64,000 nt of DNA from Isoetes taiwanensis. Lineage: Eukaryota; Streptophyta; Lycopodiopsida; Isoetales; Isoetaceae. Under the pieces are notes generated by a model. That model did not search any database. It was given only the letters and a program-made list of their open reading frames with translations, and was not told the origin of the DNA. The translations under genes were made by a program, and so were the position numbers. Of this stretch, positions 1-11,163 are shown one piece after another; positions within the stretch are counted from its first letter, which is position 1; the number at the start of each line of letters is the position of its first letter. The stretch covers positions 128,001 to 192,000 of the forward strand of contig JAJEKV010000294.1 of the NCBI GenBank assembly GCA_021234155.1. The letters are read 5' to 3'.

Positions 1-124
1 AAAAATGAAATGGCCAAATGCTCTTGATTATCCAATTTTAAAAACAAGAATCCATTTAACAATTGCTCCAGTATGTCATTCACAGTTTCTAGCTATGCCC
101 AGCAACGCTGGGCACCTTAACTAG
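1..124 (+). mobile_element. Helitron, 3' end only
   Basis: This is the right end of a Helitron whose body lies upstream of the window. The hairpin GCCCAGCAACGCTGGGC is at 97-113, followed by ACCTTAA and the terminal CTAG at 121-124, then a host T at 125. The same hairpin, spacer and CTRR end recur many times in the window. Nothing coding is visible in the 124 bases present. Confidence 0.8.
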
Positions 125-172
125 TCCTTTAATAATTTTTAAGAAAAATACACGATCTAATTGAATTATAAA

Positions 173-239
173 CTAACAATAGAGATTACTGGTATACATT
201 ACAATTCTAGAAGTGCTACTAACAATAGAGATTACTGGT
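173..239. repeat. Short direct repeat
   Basis: A 21 bp word (CTAACAATAGAGATTACTGG plus T) occurs at 173-193 and again at about 218-238, about 45 bp apart. It looks like the remains of a small tandem repeat in AT-rich DNA. Confidence 0.7.
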
Positions 240-3200
240 CTAAATATGCGCTACATTAGAATTCAAATGTTTCTACTAACCTTGGACGCCCTCTTTTTTT
301 AGTCACCGTTTCGTGTTGTTCATCATGCATCTCCATACTCAGTGTATTTGACAATGGCCTTGATTTTTTATGTTCTCTATATGGCAATTTAATGATAATA
401 ATATTAATGGAAGCGTTGATGTATTCTAATTAACAAATATTCTATATTTGAAAACTTGTGAAGGAGTACCTTGTATCGTGCTCTGTATGACTTGAATTAG
501 TGCATGGACCGATCTCATTCTTGTTTGAAGTCACCATTTTTCGTTTTCCTTTTTCCATCTATGAGTTATCATTTTGTTAGATCGTGTAATGCACAATTTA
601 AGTATGCATAAATACATATAGTTAGTTATGGACTTTGTCCTAGCCTTAATCAGCGAGTCTACCTATGAAATCTGGCCAGGGTTTTGTCTAAATGGGCCCA
701 GGCTCAAAGAGTAGACGGGTGGAATTACTTTCCTGCTGCTAAATAGAAAACTCTCAGGCTTTAAATTCTCCTGCATAATGCTATGCGTGTCATGAATAAG
801 AAAGGGCCGGAATCCTGTATCTACGTTTAGCCAAAAATATCTTTGCCTAAGCCAGAATAACCATATGATCTTTCTGAAGCTTTCCTCAAGATCTATGGAT
901 GCGCCTATATAAATTTGGCAATTTATCCTGCAAAATGTGCCCATTCTGAGATCAATTCGTTGTAATTAAAACAAAATGCTAATTTTAAGCTATTGTGCTA
1001 AGGCCCTAAGATTTTAATTAAAACAAAACGCTAATTTTAAGCTATTGTGCTAAGGCCCTAAGATTTTATTTTGTTATTGATAAATTTTAATTGATTGGTA
1101 TATACGTAACTATAAGGCTAAGGATGCGGAAACCAATCGAATGTTTACTAAAACATACGCCAATTCCTATATTGGTGTTGGATTTTTATCAACAATACCA
1201 TCAGCAATCAGGGTATGAATTAGTAAAATATTCTCATAACCTTCGATAAGAGTACAACGCACACTTTTCGACATCGCGTGGCCAAGGCCAATAGCGACAT
1301 CAAGTGAGGGCTATACTTGTCAACGAAGGTTTAAAAGTAAGCTTTTGTAGTAACCTTTTGGTTGCTAGGCTGCTAAAATCTATACGCAATAGAGTATGTT
1401 TCCATATGATAATTGATAATGTGAACATGGGGTGTCTCGCATATGTTTTATTGTTCCTGATTAATTCACTCTATAAAGCAACTCATATCTGGTATGTACT
1501 TCGCCAACAATGCTATGAAAAAAAGTTTTGATTCGGCCTATAAATGAGATTTGGGTCACAGACATTTGACCGTGTGAACAAATTCATGGAAGAGAAATGC
1601 TGGTACTACAATTAGACCTTAGCCTGCAAATTGTGGGGATCAACCAACGGTCTGTTTTGGAGCTTGCAAATCTAGTGCATGAGTTGACAAATCATAGCAT
1701 ATGCACGAGCCCACAAATCATAGCAGCCAAGCTTCATCTTCAAATACCCTTCTGTATTGCTAGCCATTTCGGCTTGCTCGGCTTTAAAGTATGATTCTGA
1801 AACAATGATTTATCCTTTGCATAGCACATCTATTTCGTGATTAATCTAATTGTTTGCTTCAGTTACATTAACGTGCAGTATCAAATGATTCAAAGAATGA
1901 TGTCTGGGTCGATTATTCTTGGGTTTGATTTGAGGGCTAAATCCGTGCAATTTGATGCGGCCAAAAGGAAAGGGAGCTATGTGTGGCTATGCAGCCGGCC
2001 GGATCAATCTAGTTTTTGTTTTGAAAATCACTCTGTTTTTAATTCTGGCTATTCTAGAGTTTGCAGATCGGTCGAATCGTGGGCATTTTCTGGCCGTATT
2101 GTTGATCAAATTGAAGAAAATCAGCTCGAATCTGGTGTTCCGTTCATAGATTTTCTTGGCGTTGATGTCTCCTCCTAAAATTTGGGAACCAAGATGGAAA
2201 AACTCGAGAAACAGAGCTAAAATCTTCCGGTTTTCTCCTTACTGTACAGTGCATCTGAAATTGGCAAAGGATTTGAATGTTGCAACGGATTTTCTGCCTG
2301 AATTGCAGAAATTTTTCTTGTCAGAGATTTCTAAACTCTTGAACATTTCGCACAGATCCTCCTCTATTTTGGGAAGAATTCTTGAAGCCAGGGTTTTGTT
2401 TGTCATGGGGAACATCAAGTACTCTACTACAGAGATGTCTTAAAAAAATGGGCTATGTGAAGAGATTTCCATAGCTGTAAATTTGAAAAAACTACAGTTT
2501 CACGAGACACCATGTTGGTTCTATCAACCAAATAAGTTGTAAGTTCGTTTCATTGCCCATGGTCCATGAACATACCAACTCTACACGACATTGACTCCTT
2601 GCATTCAATATGTGATGTGCCATTATATCTTGGGTCGTTGAATATGTGTAGGATATTGACAACTATCTAAGTTATTAAGTTATATGCTATGTCTTTCTAA
2701 CACACATTGTGATGTGTTCCATTTATAGAGCATGTTTTGAATACGGTGTAAGATGCATCAATACGAAATCTCATGCCAATCAAAGTACACTCCAATCAAT
2801 ATACATTGTATTGTATATTCTATATGAATTATAGATGCATCAATACATTTTATATTTTATTCATGTTTTGAATATCGTGTGGATGCATCAATACGAAATC
2901 TCATGTACTCCTGCCAATCAATATGTACTACATACCATGTACATTTATATTATCCCCTTACCAAGTTAGTAACTAATTAACAAGATATGCATCACCTAGA
3001 TTATACATGCCTTGCAACTTTCACCTTCCATCTACAAATTGTTACTACATGCTCCAACGTCTAAGATGACAACTGTTGCAAAAGCCAGGTAATGTTGGCA
3101 AGGTGCGGATTCTACTTAGATTTTACATGTCCAATGTCCAAGGCCAGACCCAATACAAAACAATCAAACTAGCGCAAAGTTAATGCACCTCATCTCATTT

Positions 3201-3405
3201 GTAAGATTCGAGATCATCATTTTATTGGTAAATGTTTTGTTAACCGTTATCTTTGTATTGCTCAATGTGAAAGTTATAGAAACCCATAGGAGAGCTAGAA
3301 GAAGAAAGAATTTCGAATCCAACTAATTATTCAAATTCAACAAAACGCAACATCATCTACAAGCGCAAGGAATCAAGTCAATTCTTGCCATACAACAGCA
3401 TCGAT
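240..3405. other. Unclassified AT-rich DNA, probably the body of a Helitron ending at 3434
   Basis: No recognisable gene is present. Two short open frames are the most codon-like: 1837-2178 (113 codons) and 2156-2443 (95 codons), in different frames and overlapping by about 20 bp. They match no family I recognise and could be remnants of a captured or retroelement gene. A repeated ~50 bp segment containing GATGCATCAATACGAAATC occurs near 2730-2780 and 2863-2910. No TCTTATATT-type 5' end was found, so the left edge of the element ending at 3434 is unresolved. Confidence 0.4.
964..1067. repeat. 52 bp tandem duplication
   Basis: Two near-identical 52 bp units lie head to tail, with one or two differences. 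Each starts AATTAAAACAAAA and ends CTAAGATTTT. This is a recent local duplication with no coding content. Confidence 0.9.
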
Positions 3406-3434
3406 GCCCGGCAACGCCGGGCACCCGTTACTAG
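3406..3434 (+). mobile_element. Helitron 3' terminus with a compensated hairpin
   Basis: The hairpin GCCCGGC-AAC-GCCGGGC is at 3406-3422, followed by ACCCGTTA and CTAG at 3431-3434, then T. Relative to the other copies, one A-T stem pair has become G-C on both arms, so pairing is kept. This supports the hairpin being a functional structure. The matching 5' end was not located. Confidence 0.8.
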
Positions 3435-3440
3435 TTAATA

Positions 3441-3710
3441 TAAAAAGCATGATATGAACTACTATTGGTTTTACAAAACCAATATATGCATAAAACACAT
3501 CTTCTAAACTATTGTACGATTGTAGAATTTATGTAATTAAGCATAATATAAACTAGCAATGATGTTGCTAAACCAATATACACTTAAAAATAATCTTACA
3601 AAGTGATGATGATTTTTTTAAACTAGTGTGAAATTTAGAATTAGTACAAAAAATATGATATGAATCACTATTAGTTTTGCAAAATCAATATATGCATAAA
3701 ACACATCTTA
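3441..3710. repeat. ~205 bp tandem repeat of the host DNA, left part
   Basis: One full unit (about 3441-3647) and the first ~63 bp of a second (3648-3710) share GATATGAA..ACTATT..GTTTT and TATGCATAAAACACATCTT. The second unit is cut by H1 at 3710/3711 and resumes at 34439. The tandem array predates the whole 30.7 kb nest. Confidence 0.85.
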
Positions 3711-3863
3711 TCTTATATTATAATGTTATACCGTAAGTAGTGCATCGAGCCCTAATTTGAATGGCCGAGATCATCTGGATGCATCCGAAGGCCTAGATTT
3801 ATTGCACGACTTACCAACACTGTGATTGGTCATGCTTCGATCTCTTAAGGGGAAAGGGTAAAT

Positions 3864-3879
3864 GAAAAGGGGGAAAAGG
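3864..3879 (+). repeat. LINE target-site duplication, left copy
   Basis: GAAAAGGGGGAAAAGG immediately precedes the LINE 5' region and is repeated exactly at 32735-32750 after the LINE tail. This is a 16 bp duplication typical of target-primed insertion. It lies in the purine-rich core of H1, so chance similarity is possible, but the lengths of H1 and H2 agree with this boundary. Confidence 0.75.
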
Positions 3880-4027
3880 GAATTTTTTTTGGATTGATAT
3901 TTCTGTTATGATATTAGTATATGACCGAGGGGGAGGGAAAAAATGAACGTTGAGGCGCCTTATGCTCCTCGCGACTTCCTTCACCGACCTGAATTTCTGA
4001 GGATTTGCAAGAAATTCCACGGCCCTG

Positions 4028-6604
4028 ATGGATGAGGCCTTGCTAGAGGCTGTTCTCCAAGGGTTGGGGTTCCCTCAAATTCCTGGGGATCATCAAGACT
4101 CGGTGGTGATAGTTGAAAATTTGATCAGACTAGCCTTTGAAACGAGATCCAGAGTTGGTTTTTGCAGGATTAGTTTTAACTTCTTCTATTTGTGCATCCT
4201 TTGCTTTGACAGGGAAGGATCCATAAGGGTTGCCATTCACAATTCACAGCCCTTTCTCAGCCTGGGAAATAGCTTCGAAAGAAACCTCTTCCTTATGAGT
4301 TGCCCTGTGGATTTTGGGGTCGAGCCAATTTACCACTGGGCCACTTTCTTCGATATGGAACCAGCAAGGACCATTCCAGAAATTGATACTGTGGTTTGGA
4401 GGTTTTCTAGGGCCAATTAGAATCCCTGACAGTTTTTTTTGGGTTTCCGTGCAGCGGTTCAGAGAATTTCAGGGAAAAGGCGTCCTTTGGCTTTCTTTCA
4501 TTCTTAGATTTTTTTAGATTTTTAAAGATCATTATCTGATCCTATTCATCGGGTCCTTTCCGTGGGACCTGCTGCGGAATACATTCCGTTCTTCTTTGAT
4601 CCTGGGAGACTCTTTTCCGGTTCGACCAGCCATGAAGCCGAAGGCCACCGTAGAGAAACCAAAGGCGGGGAGTTCCTCTTCAACAAGGATTCCCTATGAA
4701 TATAAGGATACGGATCCTATTTTGGTGATCAAATACTGGGATCAAATCTTTGTGCTCGACAGTAAGAAAGATCAAACTTGGATCAAGATGAAGGAGCTTA
4801 AGGCAGCTTTTGATATTATTTGGGAGCAACAGGAAGCGGCTGCAATCTGTATGGGGATACAAAAGGAGGGTCAGATTATAGTTTGCAGGTTGGAAATGCA
4901 GAGGTTAGAAAATCAGTATGCTGAAGGGAAGGCGAGTGACAGGGACCTAGTTTGGCAGATGCTTCAGAAACTCCAGGAAATGGACCTTCTTCTCTACCAA
5001 TTGATCAGGGTTAAATCAGGGCATTCCAAAGAGGACTGCTGCAGTCTCAAAAATCAGATTTTTAGAAGATCAATGACGGAAATGCTGCAAGCAACAAAGG
5101 GTCTGGCTGAAGAACTGGAGGATTTGGGATGGAAATCCAAAGCTTCTTTCAGGTTGGTTAAAATATGGGAGGAGGCTGATGACCATGTTATTGAAAATTT
5201 CCGCAGGGAGTTCAGGAATAAAATGCCAACTTTTGACAATGACACTCTCAAAGATGTGGACATGGAGTATATAGCCTACCAGTACCCCCTTGAAGCGACT
5301 AATAAATGCGAGATACAGGATAGCAATGGCTATTTCCATCCAATTGAAGCGAGGCATTTTGGAGAGTGTACCAACCGTAACATGCTCTCAAGAAAGAACA
5401 CGGACAAGAACGAGCGAAAATCTCGAGATCAAATCTTTGAAGTCCTCGGTTCGGTTTATGGGTAAATACGACAAGATCAATGGTAAATCTTATAAGAATG
5501 CTTTGCTTTCTAATCCTTCCGATTCTAGTCTTCGTTTCTAATAAGGAAAGTGAGGACCTTCTTGATTTGGATGCTATTAATGATAACTCGCTATTATTAG
5601 AAATTCTAAGCATGGTATTTCTCGATCCACTTCCCAGGAAGTGCCCTTCTATGGGGGGAGGTTAAGTATTGGATAACTAAATCTCGAGGCCATCCCTATT
5701 CTTTCCATTCTCAAACTGGATCAAAAAACATTTCAAATTATTTGTAGGGAGGAAAGAAATGTGAACCATATCCTTTCCAGAAAAATCCATTCTATTCTTG
5801 GGGCGATAGTGTATCTGATGAAATGGGATCCGAACTATGTTAGGGGATTTCTCGACGATTGCTACCACATGGATTTCTAGTACTAATCTTCCTCCTGGTT
5901 TTTGGACTGTCTCTCATTTGAATGCCATTGCTAGTAAATTGGGGGAGGTCATTCAGATCTCCATCCCCCAAACCAGTACCCCGGCAGTCTGCATTCAGAA
6001 GAAAATTCACTCCCCCTGGGTGGATAAAATCCCTTGCAAAATAAGTAGCTCAAAATTTATTGATCTCCAAATATCCTATTCTAAAGAGCCTGTGGCCAAT
6101 ATCCAAAGGGAGACAACTTATAATAAGGGTAAAGAAAAAGTCAAGGATAACACCCCTGATCAGAAGCATCAGGTCTGGAGACCTAAAAGCAGAAGTGTAG
6201 AGGAAAAAGGGGAGGGAAGTGGCAGTAACAAGAAAATCATGGTGATTGAAGATCCCACCCCTCCTTCTCTACCTATCCCTAATCTTCAGGGGATCGACCA
6301 AGAAGGCAGAATTATTGTGCAATTCCCTCCCAAGCTTCTTATCTGCATCGACCCCATTAACTTTGTGGCCTCCTCCATAAGTACCAGTGGGCAGGTGGTT
6401 CCTAACAGATGGCCCATGGATATGGATATGAATGAAGATTCCGAAAATTCTGATCAGGACCTAGATCAGGATCAATTTCAGAACTTGGAATGGAATCTTG
6501 TTACTAGAAGAAGGAAGAAGGGAAAAGGAAATGAGAAGAAGATGATCATGGGACCACCCAGAAGGTCTCCAAGGAAAACCAAACCCCCAGTTAAATGGAC
6601 ATAA
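4028..6604 (+). pseudogene. LINE ORF1, RNA-binding Gag-like protein with DUF4283-like domain, frameshifted
   Basis: ORF1 of plant L1 elements packages the element RNA. Three open blocks lie in different frames: 4028-4420, 4596-5465 and 5837-6604. The middle block is charged and helical, likely coiled coil (LENQYAEGKASDRDL region), and ends at GKSYKNALL. The next block contains WDPNYVRGF in another frame and then WISSTNLPPGFW...LNAIASKLG, typical of DUF4283-type plant LINE proteins. A basic tail (RRSPRKTKPPVKWT) ends at TAA 6602-6604. At least two frame breaks occur, near 4400-4600 and 5465-5840. The start at 4028 (MDEALLEAVLQG) is the first long frame after a ~150 bp 5' UTR. The last codons overlap the ATG of ORF2. 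Confidence 0.75.
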
Positions 6605-6637
6605 ATCTTAAGGGTATTACCTGGAACCTGCAGGGCA
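6595..6637 (+). pseudogene. LINE ORF2, first exon-like fragment before Helitron H2
   Basis: ATG at 6595 overlaps the ORF1 stop (TAA 6602-6604) in another frame, the usual tight coupling of LINE ORFs. It reads MDINLKGITWNLQG, the first beta strand of an apurinic-type endonuclease (ITWNLQG motif). The codon at 6637 is split by H2. A6637 joined to T8500-T8501 gives Ile and the frame continues at 8502. Confidence 0.85.
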
Positions 6638-6775
6638 TCTTATATTATAATGTTATAGCGTAAGTATGTCATGAATGAAACCCTAATTTGGATGGTTTAG
6701 ATCATCCGATTGCATTCGGAGGTCAAGATTTATCGCACGACTTCCCACCACTGTGATTAGTCACGCTTTGATCTC

Positions 6776-8194
6776 TTAAGAGGAAGAGGAAGAGGAAAAG
6801 GGAGGACAAAAGGGGAAAATGAAGGATAAAAAGGCACGAGGAAAAGGGGAAGGGGGAAAGGGGAAAAGGGAAGGGAAAATGACATGGGAAAAAGGGGAAG
6901 AGGAAAAGAGTGAGGAAAGGGAAAAATAGTATGGGAAAAAGGATAAAATAAGGTAAAAGAAAAGGGGGAGGGAGGAAAAGGAAGGGGAAAAGGGCAACGA
7001 GAAAAGGTGAAGGGTGAGGAAAGGAGGAAAAGGGAAGGGAAAAAGGGAAAGAAACAAATGGTGGAGAGATGAAAAAAGACATGGGAAAATAAAAAGGGAA
7101 AGGAAAAACGAAAAAGGAGGCGAAAAGGGAAGGGAAAAAGAGCACGAGAAAACGAGAGAGGAAAATGGAAAAGAGGAAGAGGCGAAGGGCATGGGAAAAT
7201 TTTGAAAAGGAAAAGGGTGAGGAAAAGAAAAAAAAAGAAAGGGAAAAAGGGCATGGGAAAGGGGAAAGGAGAAATGGAAAATGGAAAATGGAAAAAGGGG
7301 AAGAGGGTGGGAAAGGAGGAAAAGGAGCACGTAGAAAAGGTGAGGAAAAAGGAATGGAAAAGGTATTAAAAAATAAAAATGGAAATAGAAATGGAAAGGA
7401 AGGGGGAAAGAGAAGGGAAAAATGACACATGGAAAAGGGGAAGGGATGAAAAAGGAAGGCAAAGGAAAAAGGAAAAGGGAGACAAAAAGGGGAGGGAAAA
7501 AAGGAAGGGAAAAAGGGCGCGAGGAAAAGGGAGAGGAAAGAGGAAAGGGCACTTGAAAAATGGAAGAGGCAAAGGGTGAGGAAAGGGAAAGAAAGCAAGG
7601 GAAAATGAGCATGGAAAATGAAAAAAGAAAAAAGAAAAAGGGGAATAAGGAAAGAGAAAAAGGGAAAAGGGGAAGAGGGTAAGGATAGGAGGAAATGGGA
7701 CACGTAAAAAAAAGTGGGAAAAAAGGAATGGAAAAAGATAGGGAAAATGGAAAGGGAAAAAAGAAAAGGAGAAGGAAGGGGGGAAATGGGAAAAGGCAAC
7801 GGAAAAAGGGAAAGGGTAGAGAAAGGATAAAAAAAAGGAAGGAAAATGGAGATGGAGGGAGGGGGGAGGAGGGAAAATTAAAAGGGTAAAAAAAAGGGGA
7901 GAGAGAAATGAAAACGGAGAACATGGGATAAAGAGGAAGAGGGTGGGGAAAGGGAAGAAAAGGGGCACATGAAAAATATGGAAAAAAAGAAAACAAAAAA
8001 AGGGCATGGGAAAAGGGAAAGGAAAAGGGAAAGAGAAAAGGAAAAGGAAGAGGAAAGGGAAAAGGAAAAAGGGCACATGAAAAATTAGGAAGAAAGGGGA
8101 AAGACTGAAAAGGAAAGGGAAAAAGTCCATTAAAAAAAGGGAAAGGGAAAAAGAAAAGCGGAAAGAGAAGGGAATGGAAGGGGAGGGAGAAGGA

Positions 8195-8228
<34 letters not shown>

Positions 8229-8350
8229 AGAAGGGGAAAAGAAGACGTGTAGGAAAAATAGGAATAAGGAAAAAGGGAAAAAGAAAGGGCGTAAGAGAAT
8301 GATGAAATAAGGAAACGTGGGATAGAGCAAAAGACAACGGAAAGGGAAGG
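6776..8350 (+). repeat. Homopurine (A/G) core of H2
   Basis: About 1.6 kb with very few C or T bases on the plus strand, made of irregular repeats of AAAAGGG and GGAAAAGG, plus a run of about 28 A near 8197-8225. The opposite strand is polypyrimidine, which explains the long stop-free frames there. Such tracts can form triplex or R-loop structures. That property is known for homopurine DNA in general, not shown for this element. Confidence 0.9.
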
Positions 8351-8377
8351 GTGTTGAATATACAAAAACCTATTATA

Positions 8378-8394
8378 GCCCAGCAATGCTGGAC
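8378..8394 (+). other. Decayed inner Helitron 3' hairpin in H2
   Basis: GCCCAGCAATGCTGGAC is a mutated copy of the terminal hairpin, followed by ...CTATTAG rather than a clean CTAG. It lies about 95 bp before the intact terminus. H8 has the same arrangement at 55731-55747, so it is inherited in this subfamily. Confidence 0.75.
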
Positions 8395-8499
8395 ATGGTT
8401 TCTATTCTATTAGATTTATGAAAAGGAGTCTGAGATGAATATATTTTCGTCTACACAGGTTCCCAACTTATGCCCAGCAACGCTGGGTACCATTACTAG

Positions 8500-9719
8500 T
8501 TAATTCTAATGTGAAAAGAGGAAGGGTGAAGGTTTGTCTTGCATCTATGAATTTAGACTTCATCTTCTTTCAAGAACACAAGATCCATGATGATAGTATT
8601 GATAATATAATTAGAGAAGTGTTGCCTAATAATTTCAATCATTGGTCTATAAAAGCAAACAATTCTTCGGCAGGTATTTCTATTGCTTGGCATAATAGGA
8701 TTAATCTAAGTGATATGCAGATGATGCAGGATGGTAGTAAGAGATGGCAGATTTTACATGGCAATATAGGGAACAATATGATTGCTTTTGTGAACATTTA
8801 TGCCTATCATCAGCCGGCTGAGAGGGCTCAGCTCTGGAATATTATAACTAATGGTTTGAATAGTATCCCCTATGATGAGATCATAATGGGGGGTGATTTT
8901 AATATGGTTACTCATGAGTATATGAGGAGTACTAACTTCAGAGCCCTTAGCGGGGAAGAGAATGATAAATGGATGACTCTGCTTACAAATCACCACCTAA
9001 ATTTGGCAAGAGTGGTCCCTCATTCCTATAGCTGGAATAATCACAGAATCCAGCCTATCTGCTGTCTTCATGATAGGTTTTACCTCAGTGAATCATTATG
9101 GAACAGCAGCTCTAGAGTCTCCAACCTCTCGAATTACACTATCTCTGATCATTATCCCCAGCTCATTAGTATCAATGCCAACAATAATCAGAGGAAAAGG
9201 AATTCCTATTTTAAGCTTAATACTAACCTTCTGGATCAAGATGATTTCATTACCAGATTAGCTCAGGTGTTGGATATGGAAAATAAGCCCAGTAATGAAC
9301 TCGGGTGGATGGATTGGTGGGTTAAGACATCTAAAAACATAAAGAATTGGTTAAAAGTTTGGGGGAAGGAGATACATCAGAAAGAGACTATTCACCTGCA
9401 AGAGTTGAGAAATCAGTATGGAATAGCTCAAGGTCAGAATAAGGAGAATCTTAAAATTCAGATTGAAAGGGAAGAAATCAGGATTGCAAAGGGTTGGAAG
9501 ACTAAAGCCAAAGTCAAAGAGTTAAGAGAAGATGAGAGGGCCAATTCCAAATACTTTTTTATTAAGGCAAAAGGGAGGATTAAGAAGAATCACATTTATA
9601 GTGTTCTTTGGGAGGGAAATAATATTGTTGAGGACAATCAACTCAAAGAGGCTGCTAAGGAGCATTTTATCGTAATTATGGGTAACGATCGGGATAATGA
9701 GCTCTCAAGACATTCATAA
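8500..9719 (+). pseudogene. LINE ORF2, endonuclease and linker region
   Basis: This continues the frame begun at 6595. The apurinic-like endonuclease nicks target DNA to prime reverse transcription. Visible motifs in order are FFQEHKIHDD (catalytic Glu), the IYAYHQP strand, MGGDFNMV (catalytic Asp/Asn), SYSWNN, and SDHYPQLIS (the Ser-Asp-His triad near the C-terminus of the domain). A charged linker follows (IEREEIRIAKGWKTKAKVKE). A frameshift near 9700 ends the frame at a TAA (9717-9719) before the reverse transcriptase, so the polyprotein is broken here. Confidence 0.85.
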
Positions 9720-11160
9720 CTTCGTTGATATTCGTGCCGGAGTTACTAACGCTTATGAACAACAAAGATGTCTAGACCTTTCAACAACGAGGAAATCTTT
9801 AAGGTGCTAAATGAAATGGAAAATGGCAAAACTCCGGGTCGGGATGGCCTCCCTGCCGAATTCTTCAAGAAGGCTTGGGGGCTTTTGGGTAACTTTGTGG
9901 TTTTCATTGCTAATGAATTCTTACTAACCAAAGGTTTGGACTGCAGGATCAATACTAGCCTTATTGCTCTCATACCTAAAATTGACATGCCCATCTCTTT
10001 TTTTCGATTATAGGCCTATCTCACTATCCAATGTGCTCTATAAGCTTATTTCAGTTCAATTGCAGCCTAGAGTCAAGCCTATCCTTGATGAGGTCATAAG
10101 TAAGACACAAAGTGCCTACTTGAAAGGGAGATACATTTTGGACAATGTTGCAGCAGCATCTCTTGGGATCAGTTGGGCCAGGGAAACTAAACAAAACATA
10201 GGGCTCCTGAAATTGGACATCACCAAAGCCTTCGACACAGTAAGTTGGAAATTTCTGCAAGAATGTAGCAGGAGTTTAGGATTCTCAGAAGAGGTAATTT
10301 CTATTTTCATGGCGATTCTGAAAAACTCAAGATCAGCTGTCCTAATCAATGGGGAATGCAGTCCCTTCTTTGACATAAAAAGAGGAGTAAAACAAGGTTG
10401 CCCCCTGGCACCTTTTTTATTTTTAATAGTCATGGAGGGTCTGCATAGTAATTTCCAGAAGCTTAGGAATCTTAATGGGCTTAAAGGGCTCAAACTCCCC
10501 CCTAATCAAGAGATGGAGGATATTCTCAATGTTCATTTTGCAGATGATACCTTTCTTTTTATGAATTTGGACAACCAGTCTATTCAAACCACACAGCAGA
10601 TTCTCGAAGACTTTGGAAGATGCTCTGGATGTAATATCAACCCGACCAAGACAAAGCTGATTTCAAGGGATCAGACTAAAGGGGAGCAAGCAGCTTTATC
10701 TCTCGGATGTATGTATCTCTCTCCTACCACCAAAACCAAAATCTTGGGGATCCCCTATGCAATTAGAGTGAACGCGAGTGACCTGTGGGGGGATCTCTTG
10801 GACAAGTTCTACAGGAAGGTGGACTCACTTAACTCTAAATTTCTTTCTAAGAATGGTAGGGCTATTCTTGCAAACTCGATTATCTCCTCTTCTCGTGTTT
10901 ATCGGTCATCTATTATTATGGCCCCTAAAAAAGGTCTATTCTAAAATGCAAAGTATTATTGGTAGATTCATTAGGGGTACAAACGTAAGATCTTGGATTC
11001 CGATCTCCATGAAGGAGTGTTGCAAAACTAAAAGTATGGGAGGATTGGGGGTTATTAACATCGAAAAAGCAAGCAACCGCTTTAGCCGCTAAATACTTCT
11101 ACAGAGCTCGTGATTGATCGATTCATCACCCGCCAAAGCTCGATCAAACATTATATCGGG
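9720..11160 (+). pseudogene. LINE ORF2, reverse transcriptase, frameshifted
   Basis: Non-LTR reverse transcriptase in three frames. 9768-10013 carries NGKTPGRDGLPAEFFK. After a break at an 8-T run (about 9998-10005), 9995-10944 carries RPISLSNVLYKLIS, SAYLKGRYILDNV, LLKLDITKAFDTVSW (first catalytic Asp), GVKQGCPLAPFLF and the FADD active-site box near 10540. A third frame, from about 10910, carries MKECCKTKSMGGLGV. It ends where the LTR retrotransposon enters at about 11164. An in-frame stop near 11114 is also present. Confidence 0.88.
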
Positions 11161-11163
11161 ATG

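Larger units (their letters stand above)
6638..8499 (+). mobile_element. Helitron H2, 1862 bp, homopurine core, inserted in LINE ORF2
   Basis: It starts TCTTATATTATAATGTT after A6637 and ends with a hairpin at 8472-8488, TACCATTA and CTAG at 8496-8499, before T8500. The ~135 bp 5' arm includes CACTGTGATTAGTCACGC and GATCTCTTAAG. The core, about 6776-8350, is almost pure A/G on the plus strand, with recurring words such as GGGCATGGGAAAAGGG and GGGTGAGGAAAGG. No Rep/helicase is encoded. The insertion left the LINE codons intact on either side, so it is precise and without target duplication, as expected for Helitrons. Confidence 0.93.

Noticed and set aside
97-113. The repeated GCCCAGCAACGCTGGGC palindrome as a transcription terminator or protein-binding site
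   Set aside because: It always sits a fixed distance before CTAG/CTAA next to a T, at element ends; Helitron 3' termini explain every clear case.
1837-2443. Two adjacent codon-like frames as a small gene
   Set aside because: No homology I recognise, frames overlap in different phases, and the region sits in Helitron-rich DNA.
6776-8386. 536-codon minus-strand open frame rich in Phe, Ser, Pro, Leu
   Set aside because: All stop codons contain a purine, so a polypyrimidine strand is open by composition. Overlapping frames are equally long. Not a gene.
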